Positions 26,885 to 36,443 are shown, numbered from the stretch's first letter. The stretch: 64,000 bases of DNA from CAWCOU01 sp963797335 (GCA_963797335.1 CAWCOU010000006.1:930001-994000), one strand, 5' to 3'. Notes: a model not told the origin generated them from the sequence alone. Translations and numbers: made by a program.

Positions 26885-27951
26885 TACGTTAAACGTTTAC
26901 CAGTATTCTCCATATCACTATCTGGAGTGCTTGGGATGCTACTCGGTTTAATCGGCATACTCGGTGATTTAAAAAAGTTTGTGACTACTTCCGTAAGAAG
27001 GGGTTTTAACGGCGGGGTCAATAAATAAGCATCGTCGTATTTTTTAACAGGCGCATCCTCTGGATCACAGTCTAACGACAATCCCTTCAATTGCCGCTCG
27101 GCTAAATTGATTTGAGCTTTTTCATGCCCTTGTTTTGCTGCCGAATAGAATAAACGCACGGCTTCCTTGTCATCTTTTGGCACACCCCATCCTTCTTGAT
27201 AACAAATACCTAAATTAAATTGACCTGGAGCGTATTCACCTTCGGCAGATAAATAAAAAGACCTAGCCGCTTTATTTATATCTTTAGACACGCCAATTCC
27301 TTCTGCATAACAATAGCCTAAATTATTTTTGGCTTGATGGTTTCCTTGCTCAGCCGAAAAGTAATAGAGACGTACAGCCTCCTTTGTATCTTTCTGTACA
27401 CCTCGTCCTTCGTGATAACAACGGGCTAACTGGAAGGATGCCCGGCTATCCCCCCGATCAGCAGCTAAGCGAAACAAACCAACAGCTTTTTCTTCATCCT
27501 TCTCCACGCCTTCCCCTTCCTGGTAACAAGAAGCTAAATAAGAGAGGGCCTCATAATTTCCTTGTTCAGCTGCCAGGCGATAAAAAAGTACCGCTTCCTT
27601 CGCATCTTTTTTTACACCCTTTCCATCTCGATAACAATGGGCTAAATTGAAGAATCCTTGCGAATTTCCTTGAAGACCAGCGGCAGAAAAATATTCCGTA
27701 GCCTTTTTTTCATCCTTATCGAGATGTTCTCCTTCTTGAAAGAAGACTCCTACGTCGTTTTGTGCTTGAGCATTTCCTAGCATAGCAAATATTAGGGGCA
27801 TGTATGCTTTCGAGCTAGTAGCTATGTCTAAAGAAATTATAACGGGAGGTGGTCCATGAGGTTTATTTTCTGTGGGTTTATTTTCTGTGGGTTTATTTTC
27901 TGTGGGTTTATTTTCTTCGGGTTTTTGGTCTGTCATCTTCGTCAGTAACAT
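26884..27951 (-). CDS. SEL1-like repeat protein with N-terminal PTENK repeats
   Basis: 355 aa. Residues about 10-32 contain tandem PTENK pentapeptides encoded by a 15-bp DNA repeat (27860-27915). From residue about 55 there are seven or so SEL1 repeats (e.g. FNLAHCYRDGKGVKKDAKEA). The C-terminal 60 residues are proline-rich. SEL1 proteins act as scaffolds; in Legionella (LpnE, EnhC) they help host-cell entry, which suggests but does not prove a role in interaction. The start is ATG 27951 or ATG 27936, neither with a strong Shine-Dalgarno. No signal peptide. Paralogue of the pseudogene at 17451-17844. Confidence 0.85.
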   Translation of the reverse strand: MLLTKMTDQKPEENKPTENKPTENKPTENKPHGPPPVIISLDIATSSKAYMPLIFAMLGNAQAQNDVGVFFQEGEHLDKDEKKATEYFSAAGLQGNSQGFFNLAHCYRDGKGVKKDAKEAVLFYRLAAEQGNYEALSYLASCYQEGEGVEKDEEKAVGLFRLAADRGDSRASFQLARCYHEGRGVQKDTKEAVRLYYFSAEQGNHQAKNNLGYCYAEGIGVSKDINKAARSFYLSAEGEYAPGQFNLGICYQEGWGVPKDDKEAVRLFYSAAKQGHEKAQINLAERQLKGLSLDCDPEDAPVKKYDDAYLLTPPLKPLLTEVVTNFFKSPSMPIKPSSIPSTPDSDMENTGKRLT

Positions 27952-28022
27952 AAAATTTAGAATATTATGAGTAGTTTCGACATTGCAAGCGCAGCACGAC
28001 CATCCACACGAGGATAAAACTT

Positions 28023-28056
28023 CCTAGATTGCCACGTCGCTTCGCTCCAATGACGG
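28023..28056 (+). repeat. Solo copy of a GATTGCCACGTCGCTTCGCT-type repeat
   Basis: The sequence between the SEL1 gene and clpB resembles intergenic repeats of the form GATTGCC(A/G)CGTCGCTTCGCT known from several intracellular bacteria. Only one copy is in the window, so membership of a family is from memory. Confidence 0.35.
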
Positions 28057-28059
28057 CAC

Positions 28060-30642
28060 CTAAGAAGGGCTGGCTTTAAAAGTCAAACCTTCCTTATTTT
28101 TATCTACCTGTATTTTATCACCGGGTAAAAATTTGCCGGATAAAATATCTTGAGCTAAGGGGTTTTCCAGGTGAACCTGCACCGCACGACGTAAGGGACG
28201 AGCGCCGTAGACGGGATCGAAGCCGGCTTCGGCTAGGTAATCCAAGGCCTGATCGGAAACTACTAAGCTCAAGTCTTTTTCACGTAATCGTTGCGTTAGG
28301 TGCTCGATTTGCAGCGCAGTGATACGGCGGATTTGCTCTTGGCTGAGTGGATGGAACACCACAATATCATCGACCCGATTAATAAATTCTGGTCGGAAAT
28401 GTTGAGTCACGGTTTCCATCACCGCTTTTTTCATATCTTCGTAACTACTGTCGGCCAATTCTTGAATTAAATGGGACCCTAGATTAGACGTCATGACAAT
28501 CACCGTATTACGAAAATCCACGGTGCGGCCTTGACCATCGGTCAAGCGACCATCATCCAATACTTGTAATAAAATATTGAACACATCGGCATGAGCTTTT
28601 TCAATTTCATCCAACAAAATCACGGAATAGGGACGACGACGTACCGCTTCCGTTAAATAACCACCTTCTTCATAGCCCACATAACCAGGCGGTGCGCCGA
28701 TTAATCGGGCAACCGAATGTTTTTCCATAAATTCCGACATATCGATGCGAACCATGGCGTCAGTGGTATCAAATAAAAACCCGGCTAAGGCTTTGCATAA
28801 TTCGGTTTTTCCGACGCCAGTCGGTCCTAAAAATAAGAAAGAACCGATGGGGCGGTTAGGATCAGCCAGACCAGCGCGGGAACGACGAATCGCGTTAGCA
28901 ACGACCCGAATGGCTTCATCTTGACCGATGACGCGTTGATGCAGCATGGTCTCCATCTGCAATAGCTTTTCTCGCTCGCCTTCCATTAACTTGCTGACAG
29001 GAATATGCGTCCACTTGGAAACCACTTCGGCGATTTCTTCAGCCGTGACTTTATTACGCAACAAATGCGTTTCTTTTTTCTCCATTTCTACCGCAGCAGA
29101 TAGTTTTTTCTCCAACTCCGGAATGCGGCCGTATTGCAATTCCGACATACGCCCTAAATCACCGCTGCGCCGCGCTGCTTCCATTTCCAGGCGCGCACCC
29201 TCTAGCGCTTCTTTGATTTGCTGAGCACCTTGTAATGCCGCTTTTTCTGCTTTCCAGACTTCTTCTAAATCGGAATAATTTTTTTCGAGTTTAGTAATTT
29301 CTTCCTGTAACTGTTGTAATCTTTTTTTACTGGCCTCATCGGCTTCTTTTTTCAGTGCCTCACGCTCGATTTTTAATTGAATTAACCGCCGCTCCAATCT
29401 ATCCATTTCTTCAGGTTTAGAATCAATTTCCATGCGAATCTGGCTGGCAGCTTCATCCATTAAATCGATGGCTTTATCGGGTAAATTACGATCCGTAATA
29501 TATCGGTGCGATAAGGTCACCGCTGCGACAATGGCCGGATCCGTGATATCAACGCCATGGTGCAATTCGTAACGTTCTTTTAAGCCACGTAAAATAGCAA
29601 TAGAATCTTCGACGCTGGGTTCATCGACCAATACTTTTTGAAAACGTCGCTCTAAAGCGGCGTCTTTCTCAATGTATTTACGATACTCATCTAACGTAGT
29701 AGCCCCCACACAATGCAACTCACCGCGGGCCAGAGCTGGTTTCAACATATTACCCGCATCCATCGCACCCTCTGCCTTCCCAGCCCCGACCATGGTGTGT
29801 AATTCATCAATAAATAAAATAATCTGGCCTTCTTGCTTAGCAAGATCTTTTAACACCGCTTTTAATCGTTCCTCAAATTCACCGCGGTATTTAGCACCGG
29901 CAATTAAGGCACCCATATCCAAAGCCAACACGCGTTTACTTTTTAATGCCTCCGGCACCTCACCATTCACGATACGCTGAGCCAATCCTTCCACAATGGC
30001 GGTTTTTCCCACCCCCGGCTCACCAATTAACACCGGATTATTCTTCGTGCGTCTTTGCAATACTTGAATAGTCCGACGAATTTCACTGTCTCGGCCAATC
30101 ACCGGATCTAATTTGCCTTGTTCCGCCCGTTGCGTTAAATCAATGGTGTATTTTTCCAATGCCTGCCGCTGCCCCTCCGCCTCCGGATTAGTCACTTTCT
30201 CCCCACCTCGAATCGCCGCAATTGCTTTAGCAATCGCCTCTTCCCGCGCCCCCGTTTCGCGCAAAATTTTGCCCAACTCCCCCTTATCTTTCAGCGCCGC
30301 CAATACAAATAATTCCGAAGAAATAAACGCATCCCCTTTCTCCTGCGCCAGCTTATCGGTAATATTAAGCAGTTGATCCAGCGCATTAGCAATCAACACC
30401 TCACCCCCAGCCCCTTCTACTTTAGGCAAGCGCTCCAACGCCGAATTAATTTTCTCCCGCAACCCCGCCACCTGAACCCCAGCCTGGGTCAGCAAATGAA
30501 ACACCGTCCCCCCTTCTTGCTCCAACAAAGCTTTCATGAGGTGCAAAGGCTCTATAAACTGATTATCCAGACCCACCGCAAGTGATTTGGCATCAGCCAA
30601 TGCCGTTTGGAATGAAGTAGTGAATTTATCAAAGCGAGGCAT
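28060..30642 (-). CDS. clpB: ATP-dependent disaggregase ClpB
   Basis: 860-aa Hsp100 (E. coli 857). Order: Clp N-domain (1-145), first AAA+ module with Walker A GEPGVGKT, a coiled-coil middle domain (about 410-530) and second AAA+ module with GPTGVGKTE and VILLDEIEKAH. With DnaK/DnaJ/GrpE it rescues aggregated proteins. It stands alone, with a heat-shock type promoter (30677-30704) upstream. Confidence 0.97.
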   Translation of the reverse strand: MPRFDKFTTSFQTALADAKSLAVGLDNQFIEPLHLMKALLEQEGGTVFHLLTQAGVQVAGLREKINSALERLPKVEGAGGEVLIANALDQLLNITDKLAQEKGDAFISSELFVLAALKDKGELGKILRETGAREEAIAKAIAAIRGGEKVTNPEAEGQRQALEKYTIDLTQRAEQGKLDPVIGRDSEIRRTIQVLQRRTKNNPVLIGEPGVGKTAIVEGLAQRIVNGEVPEALKSKRVLALDMGALIAGAKYRGEFEERLKAVLKDLAKQEGQIILFIDELHTMVGAGKAEGAMDAGNMLKPALARGELHCVGATTLDEYRKYIEKDAALERRFQKVLVDEPSVEDSIAILRGLKERYELHHGVDITDPAIVAAVTLSHRYITDRNLPDKAIDLMDEAASQIRMEIDSKPEEMDRLERRLIQLKIEREALKKEADEASKKRLQQLQEEITKLEKNYSDLEEVWKAEKAALQGAQQIKEALEGARLEMEAARRSGDLGRMSELQYGRIPELEKKLSAAVEMEKKETHLLRNKVTAEEIAEVVSKWTHIPVSKLMEGEREKLLQMETMLHQRVIGQDEAIRVVANAIRRSRAGLADPNRPIGSFLFLGPTGVGKTELCKALAGFLFDTTDAMVRIDMSEFMEKHSVARLIGAPPGYVGYEEGGYLTEAVRRRPYSVILLDEIEKAHADVFNILLQVLDDGRLTDGQGRTVDFRNTVIVMTSNLGSHLIQELADSSYEDMKKAVMETVTQHFRPEFINRVDDIVVFHPLSQEQIRRITALQIEHLTQRLREKDLSLVVSDQALDYLAEAGFDPVYGARPLRRAVQVHLENPLAQDILSGKFLPGDKIQVDKNKEGLTFKASPS

Positions 30643-30676
30643 AAGTTATTCTCCAGAATAAACCTGATTAACACAA

Positions 30677-30704
30677 ACATAAGGCCATTTCCCGGGTTTT
30701 CAAG
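30677..30704 (-). promoter_or_regulatory. Sigma-32-type heat-shock promoter of clpB
   Basis: On the minus strand CTTGAA (30699-30704) and CCTTATGT (30677-30684) are separated by 14 bp. This matches the RpoH consensus CTTGAAA-N11-16-CCCCATNT in all six -35 bases and most -10 bases. The clpB ATG is 34 bp downstream, with TGGAG before it. Confidence 0.65.
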
Positions 30705-30715
30705 CAAATATCCTC

Positions 30716-30812
30716 AGAAGGGGTGGCGCTTCGGTCCGGCTTCCCGCTGCGACAGCAGCAGGATACCCGCAGTGACAGGACCCCGAATGCTCCCAACTTT
30801 TGCCGGCTCAAA
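30716..30812 (+). repeat. GGGGTGGCGC...GACAGGACCCC repeat, copy 1
   Basis: About 95 bp starting GAAGGGGTGGCGC and ending in CGCAGTGACAGGACCCCG followed by a CCCAACTTTTGCCGGC-like tail. The same plan and matching ends recur at 53908-54000. It contains small hairpins (CTGCGACAGCAGCAG) and sits between the dehydratase gene and clpB. Confidence 0.6.
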
Positions 30813-30827
30813 TAAAGTAGAAAGGCC

Positions 30828-32552
30828 TTAATGCGATTCCCGCTTCACATCATCACCACTGCTACCGACTAGAAAATCAAAATCAGCGCCTTGGCAGGCT
30901 TGGTTGACATGTTCGATGTACAGCTTAGCGTAACCGCGTGCAAATTCGGAGATGGAGGGTTGCCAATTAGCACGGCGGCGTTGTAATTCGTTGGCGTCTA
31001 CTTCCAAAGTAAGTTGGCGCTGTGCTACGTCCAGGTGAATGATGTCGCCGGTTTGCACCAATGCCAATGGGCCGCCAATGGCAGATTCGGGACAAACGGC
31101 CAATACTACCGTTCCGTAGGCAGTGCCACTCATGCGAGCATCGCTGATACGCACCATATCCGTCACCCCTTGTTGCAACAATTTTTGTGGTAATGGCATA
31201 TTGCCGACTTCCGGCATACCAGGGTAACCTTTGGGACCGCAATTTTTTAGAACTAAAATACTATTCGCATCCACATCCAAATCCGGAGCATCGATTCGGG
31301 CTTTGAAATCTTCAATAGTTTCAAACACCACAGCCGGGCCACGATGATTTAACAACGAAGGCGAGGCGGCACTCAATTTAATAACTGCACCATCAGGGCA
31401 TAAATTACCGGTTAACACCACCGTCGCCGCATGCGATTGCAGAGGTTGCTGGCGGGAATAAATAACCTGGGAATTATAATTTTCTGCTGCTGCGATATTT
31501 TCTCGGATAGATAGCCCCGTAACCGTTAACACATCCTCATGCAACAAATCACCCAGCTCTTTCATCACCACGGGTAATCCACCTGCGTAATAAAAATCTT
31601 CCATCAAGTATTCACCCGATGGTTTGAGATTCACCAACAAGGGAATATTCCGCGTCAATGTATCGAAATCCTGCAATTGCAGAGGGATTCCCAAACGACC
31701 AGCAATAGCAAGCAAATGGATGATCACATTGGTTGAACCGCCTAACGCCGCATTAACGCGAATGGCATTTTCAAACGCTGGCCGCGTCAATATTTGTTGG
31801 ATGCGCAAATCCTCTTGCACCATTTGCACGATGCGTCGCCCTGCTAAATGCGCACTTTGGTAACGTCTAGAGTCTACGGCCGGAATAGCCGCTGAGCCAG
31901 TGAGTTGCAAGCCCAATGCTTCGGAAATATTGGCCATGCTAGAAGCAGTGCCCATGGTGTTGCAATGACCATGGCTGCGCGACATGCAGCTTTCAGCGTC
32001 AAAAAATTGTTCTTTAGTTATTTCGCCAGCACGCACAGCTTCACTTAATCGCCAAACATCCGTGCCCGAGCCTATATCCCGACCTTGGTATTTACCATTC
32101 AACATGGGACCGCCACTAACCACTATCGTCGGCAACCCCACGCTGGCTGCACCCATGATTTGCGCCGGTGTGGTTTTATCGCAGCCACCTAACAACACAA
32201 CGCCATCAATGGGATTAGCGCGGATGGATTCTTCGACATCCATGCTCATCAAATTACGAAACAACATGGCCGTGGGCCGCATTTGCGTCTCGCCCAATGA
32301 CATGGTAGGGAATTCCAGCGGTAAACCACCTGCCTCCCACACCCCCTTCTTAACCGCTTCTGCCACCTGCTTCAGATGAACGTTGCATGGATTCAGTTCC
32401 GAAGCGCTGTTGCAAATACCAATGACCGGTCTACCATCAAACACATCATCGGGAAATCCCTGGCTTTTCATCCAAGAACGATGGATAAAACCATCCCTAT
32501 CCAGTTTGCCAAACCATTGAGAGCTACGCAGTTTTTTATAAGGCGCCGACAT
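30828..32552 (-). CDS. IlvD/Edd-family sugar-acid or dihydroxy-acid dehydratase
   Basis: 574 aa. The N-terminus LRSSQWFGKLDRDGFIHRSW and blocks VLLGGCDKTTPAQIMGAASV, MSRSHGHCNTMGTASSM and AALGGSTNVIIHLLAIAG fit the [Fe-S]-dependent IlvD/Edd family, closest in layout to L-arabinonate/sugar-acid dehydratases rather than classic IlvD. It removes water from a sugar acid or dihydroxy acid to give a 2-keto acid. Cluster cysteines are visible in GGCDK and GHCNT. It is the third gene of lipA-DedA/PAP2-dehydratase (3-bp gap). True substrate unknown. Confidence 0.85.
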   Translation of the reverse strand: MSAPYKKLRSSQWFGKLDRDGFIHRSWMKSQGFPDDVFDGRPVIGICNSASELNPCNVHLKQVAEAVKKGVWEAGGLPLEFPTMSLGETQMRPTAMLFRNLMSMDVEESIRANPIDGVVLLGGCDKTTPAQIMGAASVGLPTIVVSGGPMLNGKYQGRDIGSGTDVWRLSEAVRAGEITKEQFFDAESCMSRSHGHCNTMGTASSMANISEALGLQLTGSAAIPAVDSRRYQSAHLAGRRIVQMVQEDLRIQQILTRPAFENAIRVNAALGGSTNVIIHLLAIAGRLGIPLQLQDFDTLTRNIPLLVNLKPSGEYLMEDFYYAGGLPVVMKELGDLLHEDVLTVTGLSIRENIAAAENYNSQVIYSRQQPLQSHAATVVLTGNLCPDGAVIKLSAASPSLLNHRGPAVVFETIEDFKARIDAPDLDVDANSILVLKNCGPKGYPGMPEVGNMPLPQKLLQQGVTDMVRISDARMSGTAYGTVVLAVCPESAIGGPLALVQTGDIIHLDVAQRQLTLEVDANELQRRRANWQPSISEFARGYAKLYIEHVNQACQGADFDFLVGSSGDDVKRESH

Positions 32553-32555
32553 AAA

Positions 32556-34673
32556 TCAGTTCGGTGGTGAAGAAGATGGGGTTTTATCGTGAACGAGTAA
32601 CAACAAGCCGTCCCAATGCAGTTGCCGCATTAAATTTTGCTGACGACTACCCACTACGGTGATTATTTTGGTTTCTAGCCCTGGTAAATTCAGTGACAAC
32701 ACCTGAAAAGGAGATACCGCCGGCACCGGTTGTACGCTATGCTGCTTGGCGTGAACCACTGCATAATGCAAACTGCCCAACCACAGCAGTTGATTGCTAT
32801 CCGTGACATGGATATTGGCTTTCCAGAAAATCAAATTGATTTGCCGTTTTTGCGCATCACCCTTGGTAAACCACAGCTGGGGAGACTGGTTTTGATATAA
32901 TGTCGGCAACAAAGGTAAATGCTGAGGATTTGTTCGGGGTGATAGTCTTTGGAACGTGTTTTTCAGGTTTAAACTGGCGGCGGTATGAACTTGCCAGCCT
33001 TGCGCCACCAATATCTGCTGCAAATGATTTAAATCACCCAACCATTGCACATTTAAAGCATCGTGAGGCTTGCCGAGACGAGAAACTAAAAATTGCGGCA
33101 CATCCTTATCTTCATTGTTCCACCAGGTATTGATATCCAGCGTGATCCTCGGCCAATACATCGCGTATTGTTCTCGTTGGCTGTAAAAGTGCGTCAGCCC
33201 GTAACCTGCCCAAACGACGAGAGTAATGACTACCATCACCACCGCAAAGGAACGAGGCACCACCGGGCGCGCTGGCCTACGTCGATACAATAAGAAGACA
33301 AAGAGAATAATAGCCAGACCTATTGTCAAACTACCCAATACGTCTGTCAGCCAATGCATACCCAGATATAACCGCGATAGTCCCACCAAAATGACTAAAA
33401 AAGTGGCGATAAGCAAGGGTAGTTTCCGTCGCCCTGGCGGTAATCCCTGGGCAATCAGTAAGGCGGCAAAACCATAAAAAGTGGTTGCCAATAGCGTATG
33501 ACCACTGGGAAAAGACGAACTGGGTTGCCAGTTCAACAACCCTAAGGGCCGGGCGGAATAATAAAAATGTTTAAACAGTTCAATGACACCGCTGGCCAGC
33601 ACAATGGCCAATAACCAATGACAAGCCACCCAAAAATAACGCTTGAAGAGTAACCACAGAAAAACCAGCAACGCCGCAGGAATCAGTACGTATTTCTCGC
33701 CCAATAAGGTGCAGGCGATCATGACATTATCGCCTAATGGCGCGCGCAGGCTGCGTAATAATAGAAAGAAGGGGGCGTTCCAATGAGTAAGCCAGCCATC
33801 ACTATTCACGCTACCAAATACGACGAAGAACAAAATCACCATGACCGCTGTGGCGATAACCAAGGTTAATTGTCGATGCGGAATCCAGCAGAACGGCACC
33901 TGCAATAATTCAGCGGACTTTCGGAACAAAGAAAACCGTACCGGTTTCTTAGGGATGGCGGCACTAGGGCTTAGTAACGTTGTCAGCCAATGTAAACTTT
34001 TATGATTTTCTAGATATTTCCAGGCATGGGCCATACCGGTATCAATAGCAATCGCCAATTTTTTAAAGAAGAAATGGATCGCGACTAAAACAATCCAGCC
34101 AAAAGCCACAATGGCCAAGATGGCGAGAATAAATTTGGTGGCAGTAGCCGGTGGTAATTCCAACGATAAGGCACCGACGATGATACCGGGCACGATGTAG
34201 ACCAATGACCATAACACGGCGGAAGGAAAAGCCGCAAAAATAAATCGGACCCGACTCATGTGCATCAAGCCAGCAATTAAGGGCACAGCGCTGCGCACCG
34301 GCCCAAAAAAACGACCGATGATCACGCTTTTAACCCCGTGCGCTCGAAAAAAGTTTTCGCCCTTGAGCAGCCAATGCTGTTTTTTGGAGAATGGCCAGAT
34401 GGTGCGCAGACGCTCGTTGTAATGTGCGCCTAACCAATAACTTAAATAATCACCGCAAAATGCGCCAACGATAGCCCAAACCAGTGTCGGCACCATAGGC
34501 ATTGCACCCGAACCAATGAGCGCGCCAACGGCAGTCATAGTCACGGAGCCAGGAATGACGGCACCGATCAAGGGTAAGGATTCCGTAAAGGCAATCAAAA
34601 AGGTAATCACCCCCCCAATATGGGGATGAAGATGAAGAAAGGTAACCAGGTTATGTAAGTAAGGAAATCCCAT
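32556..34673 (-). CDS. DedA - PAP2 phosphatase - LssY fusion membrane protein
   Basis: 705 aa, three modules. Residues 1-210: DedA/SNARE-associated domain (FTESLPLIGAVIPGSVTM, GRFFGPVRSAVPLIAGLM). Residues about 270-480: PAP2-type lipid phosphatase with SSFPSGHTLLATTF and GLSRLYLGMHWLTDVLGS, the second and third catalytic motifs. Residues about 540-700: a soluble LssY_C-like domain (DALNVQWLGDLNHLQQIL...FQRLSPRTNPQHLPLLP). About 12 membrane segments. Likely acts on phospholipids or undecaprenyl phosphate; LssY comes from the Legionella lss locus. It follows lipA by 2 bp. Confidence 0.88.
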   Translation of the reverse strand: MGFPYLHNLVTFLHLHPHIGGVITFLIAFTESLPLIGAVIPGSVTMTAVGALIGSGAMPMVPTLVWAIVGAFCGDYLSYWLGAHYNERLRTIWPFSKKQHWLLKGENFFRAHGVKSVIIGRFFGPVRSAVPLIAGLMHMSRVRFIFAAFPSAVLWSLVYIVPGIIVGALSLELPPATATKFILAILAIVAFGWIVLVAIHFFFKKLAIAIDTGMAHAWKYLENHKSLHWLTTLLSPSAAIPKKPVRFSLFRKSAELLQVPFCWIPHRQLTLVIATAVMVILFFVVFGSVNSDGWLTHWNAPFFLLLRSLRAPLGDNVMIACTLLGEKYVLIPAALLVFLWLLFKRYFWVACHWLLAIVLASGVIELFKHFYYSARPLGLLNWQPSSSFPSGHTLLATTFYGFAALLIAQGLPPGRRKLPLLIATFLVILVGLSRLYLGMHWLTDVLGSLTIGLAIILFVFLLYRRRPARPVVPRSFAVVMVVITLVVWAGYGLTHFYSQREQYAMYWPRITLDINTWWNNEDKDVPQFLVSRLGKPHDALNVQWLGDLNHLQQILVAQGWQVHTAASLNLKNTFQRLSPRTNPQHLPLLPTLYQNQSPQLWFTKGDAQKRQINLIFWKANIHVTDSNQLLWLGSLHYAVVHAKQHSVQPVPAVSPFQVLSLNLPGLETKIITVVGSRQQNLMRQLHWDGLLLLVHDKTPSSSPPN

Positions 34674-34675
34674 AC

Positions 34676-35644
34676 TTAGCTAACCTGTTCGCCAGCGGCT
34701 TGTTTATCGGCGTGGTATGAAGAACGCACTAAAGGACCACTGGCCACTTTGACAAAACCCAACCCTTGAGCAAAGTCACGTAAGTCGTTAAATTCCTGCG
34801 GTGTGACGTAACGACTGACCGGTAAATGGTGACGGCTGGGTTGTAGGTATTGACCTAAGGTCAGCATATCAATGTGATGCGCTCTCATATCGACCAACAC
34901 CTGTTTAATTTCGTCTATGGTTTCCCCTAAACCCAGCATCAGTCCCGATTTGGTGGGAATTTGCGGGAATCGCGCTTTGTATTCGCGTAACAGGGCCAAA
35001 GACCAATGGTAGTCGGAACCCGGTCTGGCTTGTTTATACAACCTGGGTACGGTTTCGACATTGTGGTTAAACACATCGACCGGAGCTTCAGCCAGGGCGG
35101 TTAATGCTTTTTCCATGCGACCCCGAAAATCCGGGACCAATACTTCAATTTTAGTGGTTGGGCAACGTTGCCGCACGGCTTGAACGCAGTCGACAAAGTG
35201 GCTGGCGCCACCATCTCGCAAATCATCTCTATCCACGGAGGTGATGACCACATAGCTTAAACCCATGGCTTGCACGGTCTCTGCCAATTTCCCAGGCTCG
35301 GCCGGATCGAGCGGGTCCGGTCGGCCGTGGGCGACATCACAGAAGCTGCAGCGCCGGGTGCACTTATCACCCATAATCATGAAAGTCGCTGTGCCGTGGG
35401 TAAAACATTCCGGTAAATTCGGGCAAGAGGCTTCTTCGCAAACGGTGACCAAACGCTGGTTGCGCAGTAAATTTTTGAGTTCGGTAATTTTATTGCCTAT
35501 CGGCAATTTAATACGAATCCAATCGGGTTTGGGGAGATGAGGAGCATTTTCATCCGCTACCACACGGATAGGAATACGGGCTAGTTTTTCGGCTGCACGT
35601 TGTTTGTTATTCACTGAAGTTATTTGATTATCAGCTGAAGTCAT
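34676..35644 (-). CDS. lipA: Lipoyl synthase
   Basis: 322-aa radical-SAM enzyme inserting two sulfurs into octanoyl-protein to form lipoate. The auxiliary cluster cysteines are C69, C74 and C80 (CEEASCPNLPEC). The radical-SAM cluster cysteines are C95, C99 and C102 (CTRRCSFCDV). It leads an operon with the DedA/PAP2 fusion and the dehydratase. lipB lies 124 bp upstream on the same strand, separated by a dispersed palindrome (35693-35815), so the usual lipB-lipA unit is interrupted. Confidence 0.97.
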   Translation of the reverse strand: MTSADNQITSVNNKQRAAEKLARIPIRVVADENAPHLPKPDWIRIKLPIGNKITELKNLLRNQRLVTVCEEASCPNLPECFTHGTATFMIMGDKCTRRCSFCDVAHGRPDPLDPAEPGKLAETVQAMGLSYVVITSVDRDDLRDGGASHFVDCVQAVRQRCPTTKIEVLVPDFRGRMEKALTALAEAPVDVFNHNVETVPRLYKQARPGSDYHWSLALLREYKARFPQIPTKSGLMLGLGETIDEIKQVLVDMRAHHIDMLTLGQYLQPSRHHLPVSRYVTPQEFNDLRDFAQGLGFVKVASGPLVRSSYHADKQAAGEQVS

Positions 35645-35692
35645 AGTGGGTAACGCTCGTGAGAGTGGAGATCTATTTCTTAAGCAAACGAA

Positions 35693-35815
35693 GTAACAGC
35701 TCAGCCCCAGGATGGAAACGTTCGTATTTTGCCGATTTTGGCGGGAAAATTTTTCTCACCAAACTCGACTAAAATCCGACCGTTTGTGCCAAAGATAGGG
35801 GGTGCCTGAGCTCAC
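35693..35815. repeat. ERIC-like imperfect palindrome, short copy
   Basis: Inverted copy of 7558-7724 with few mismatches, lacking about 44 bp from the centre (junction at GGTGAGAAAAATTTTC). Its right half encodes the last 15 residues of lipB (from ELRHPLSLAQTVGF back into the tail) including the TAG stop. Confidence 0.75.
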
Positions 35816-36443
35816 CATACGAATGGGCAGTATACCTGAAATTCTTTAAAACTTGGTGGATTATCTGCTCTTCGACTTGCGATCGTTGGATGGCGGGAAC
35901 AAAATCTCGTACCTGGGTCATGGTCAGGTTTTGAAAACCGCAGGGATTAATGCGGGAGAAAGGCTCCAGATCCATCGCGATATTAAACGCAATGCCGTGG
36001 TAAGAACAGCCTCTGCGCACACGCAAACCCATGGAGCAGATTTTGGCGCCATTAACGTAAACACCGGGCGCATCGCAACGCGATGCGGCGTTGACGCCGT
36101 GCTCTGCCAATACATCAATCACGGTTTGTTCCAAGGTTCGCACCAATTGCCTTACCCCCAGGTTGAGCCGTCGTAAGTCGAATAAGACGTAAGCGACCAG
36201 CTGCCCCGGGCCGTGGTAAGTCACTTGCCCGCCACGATCGGTATGCACGATGGGAATATCGCCTGGATTCAATACATGCTCTGCTTTGCCGGCTAGACCC
36301 TGGGTGAATACTGGTGGGTGCTCCAACAACCAAAGTTCATCGGCGGTGTGCTCATCCCGTTGCTGGGTAAAGTCCTGCATTTTTTGCCAGGTTTCGGTGT
36401 AATCGCAGCGGTCGAAGCGTCGTATGTGCAAGATGTTTGTCAT
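35769..36443 (-). CDS. lipB: Octanoyl-[ACP]:protein N-octanoyltransferase LipB
   Basis: 224 aa. Moves octanoate from ACP to lipoyl domains, the step before LipA. Motifs: EHPPVFTQGLAGKAEH, DRGGQVTYHGPGQLVAY, catalytic Lys in GAKICSMGLRVRRG and catalytic Cys in INPCGFQN. The last ~15 residues come from the palindromic repeat at 35693-35815 and are not family sequence, so the normal stop was replaced by insertion. It has its own promoter (36476-36502). Confidence 0.95.
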   Translation of the reverse strand: MTNILHIRRFDRCDYTETWQKMQDFTQQRDEHTADELWLLEHPPVFTQGLAGKAEHVLNPGDIPIVHTDRGGQVTYHGPGQLVAYVLFDLRRLNLGVRQLVRTLEQTVIDVLAEHGVNAASRCDAPGVYVNGAKICSMGLRVRRGCSYHGIAFNIAMDLEPFSRINPCGFQNLTMTQVRDFVPAIQRSQVEEQIIHQVLKNFRYTAHSYGELRHPLSLAQTVGF

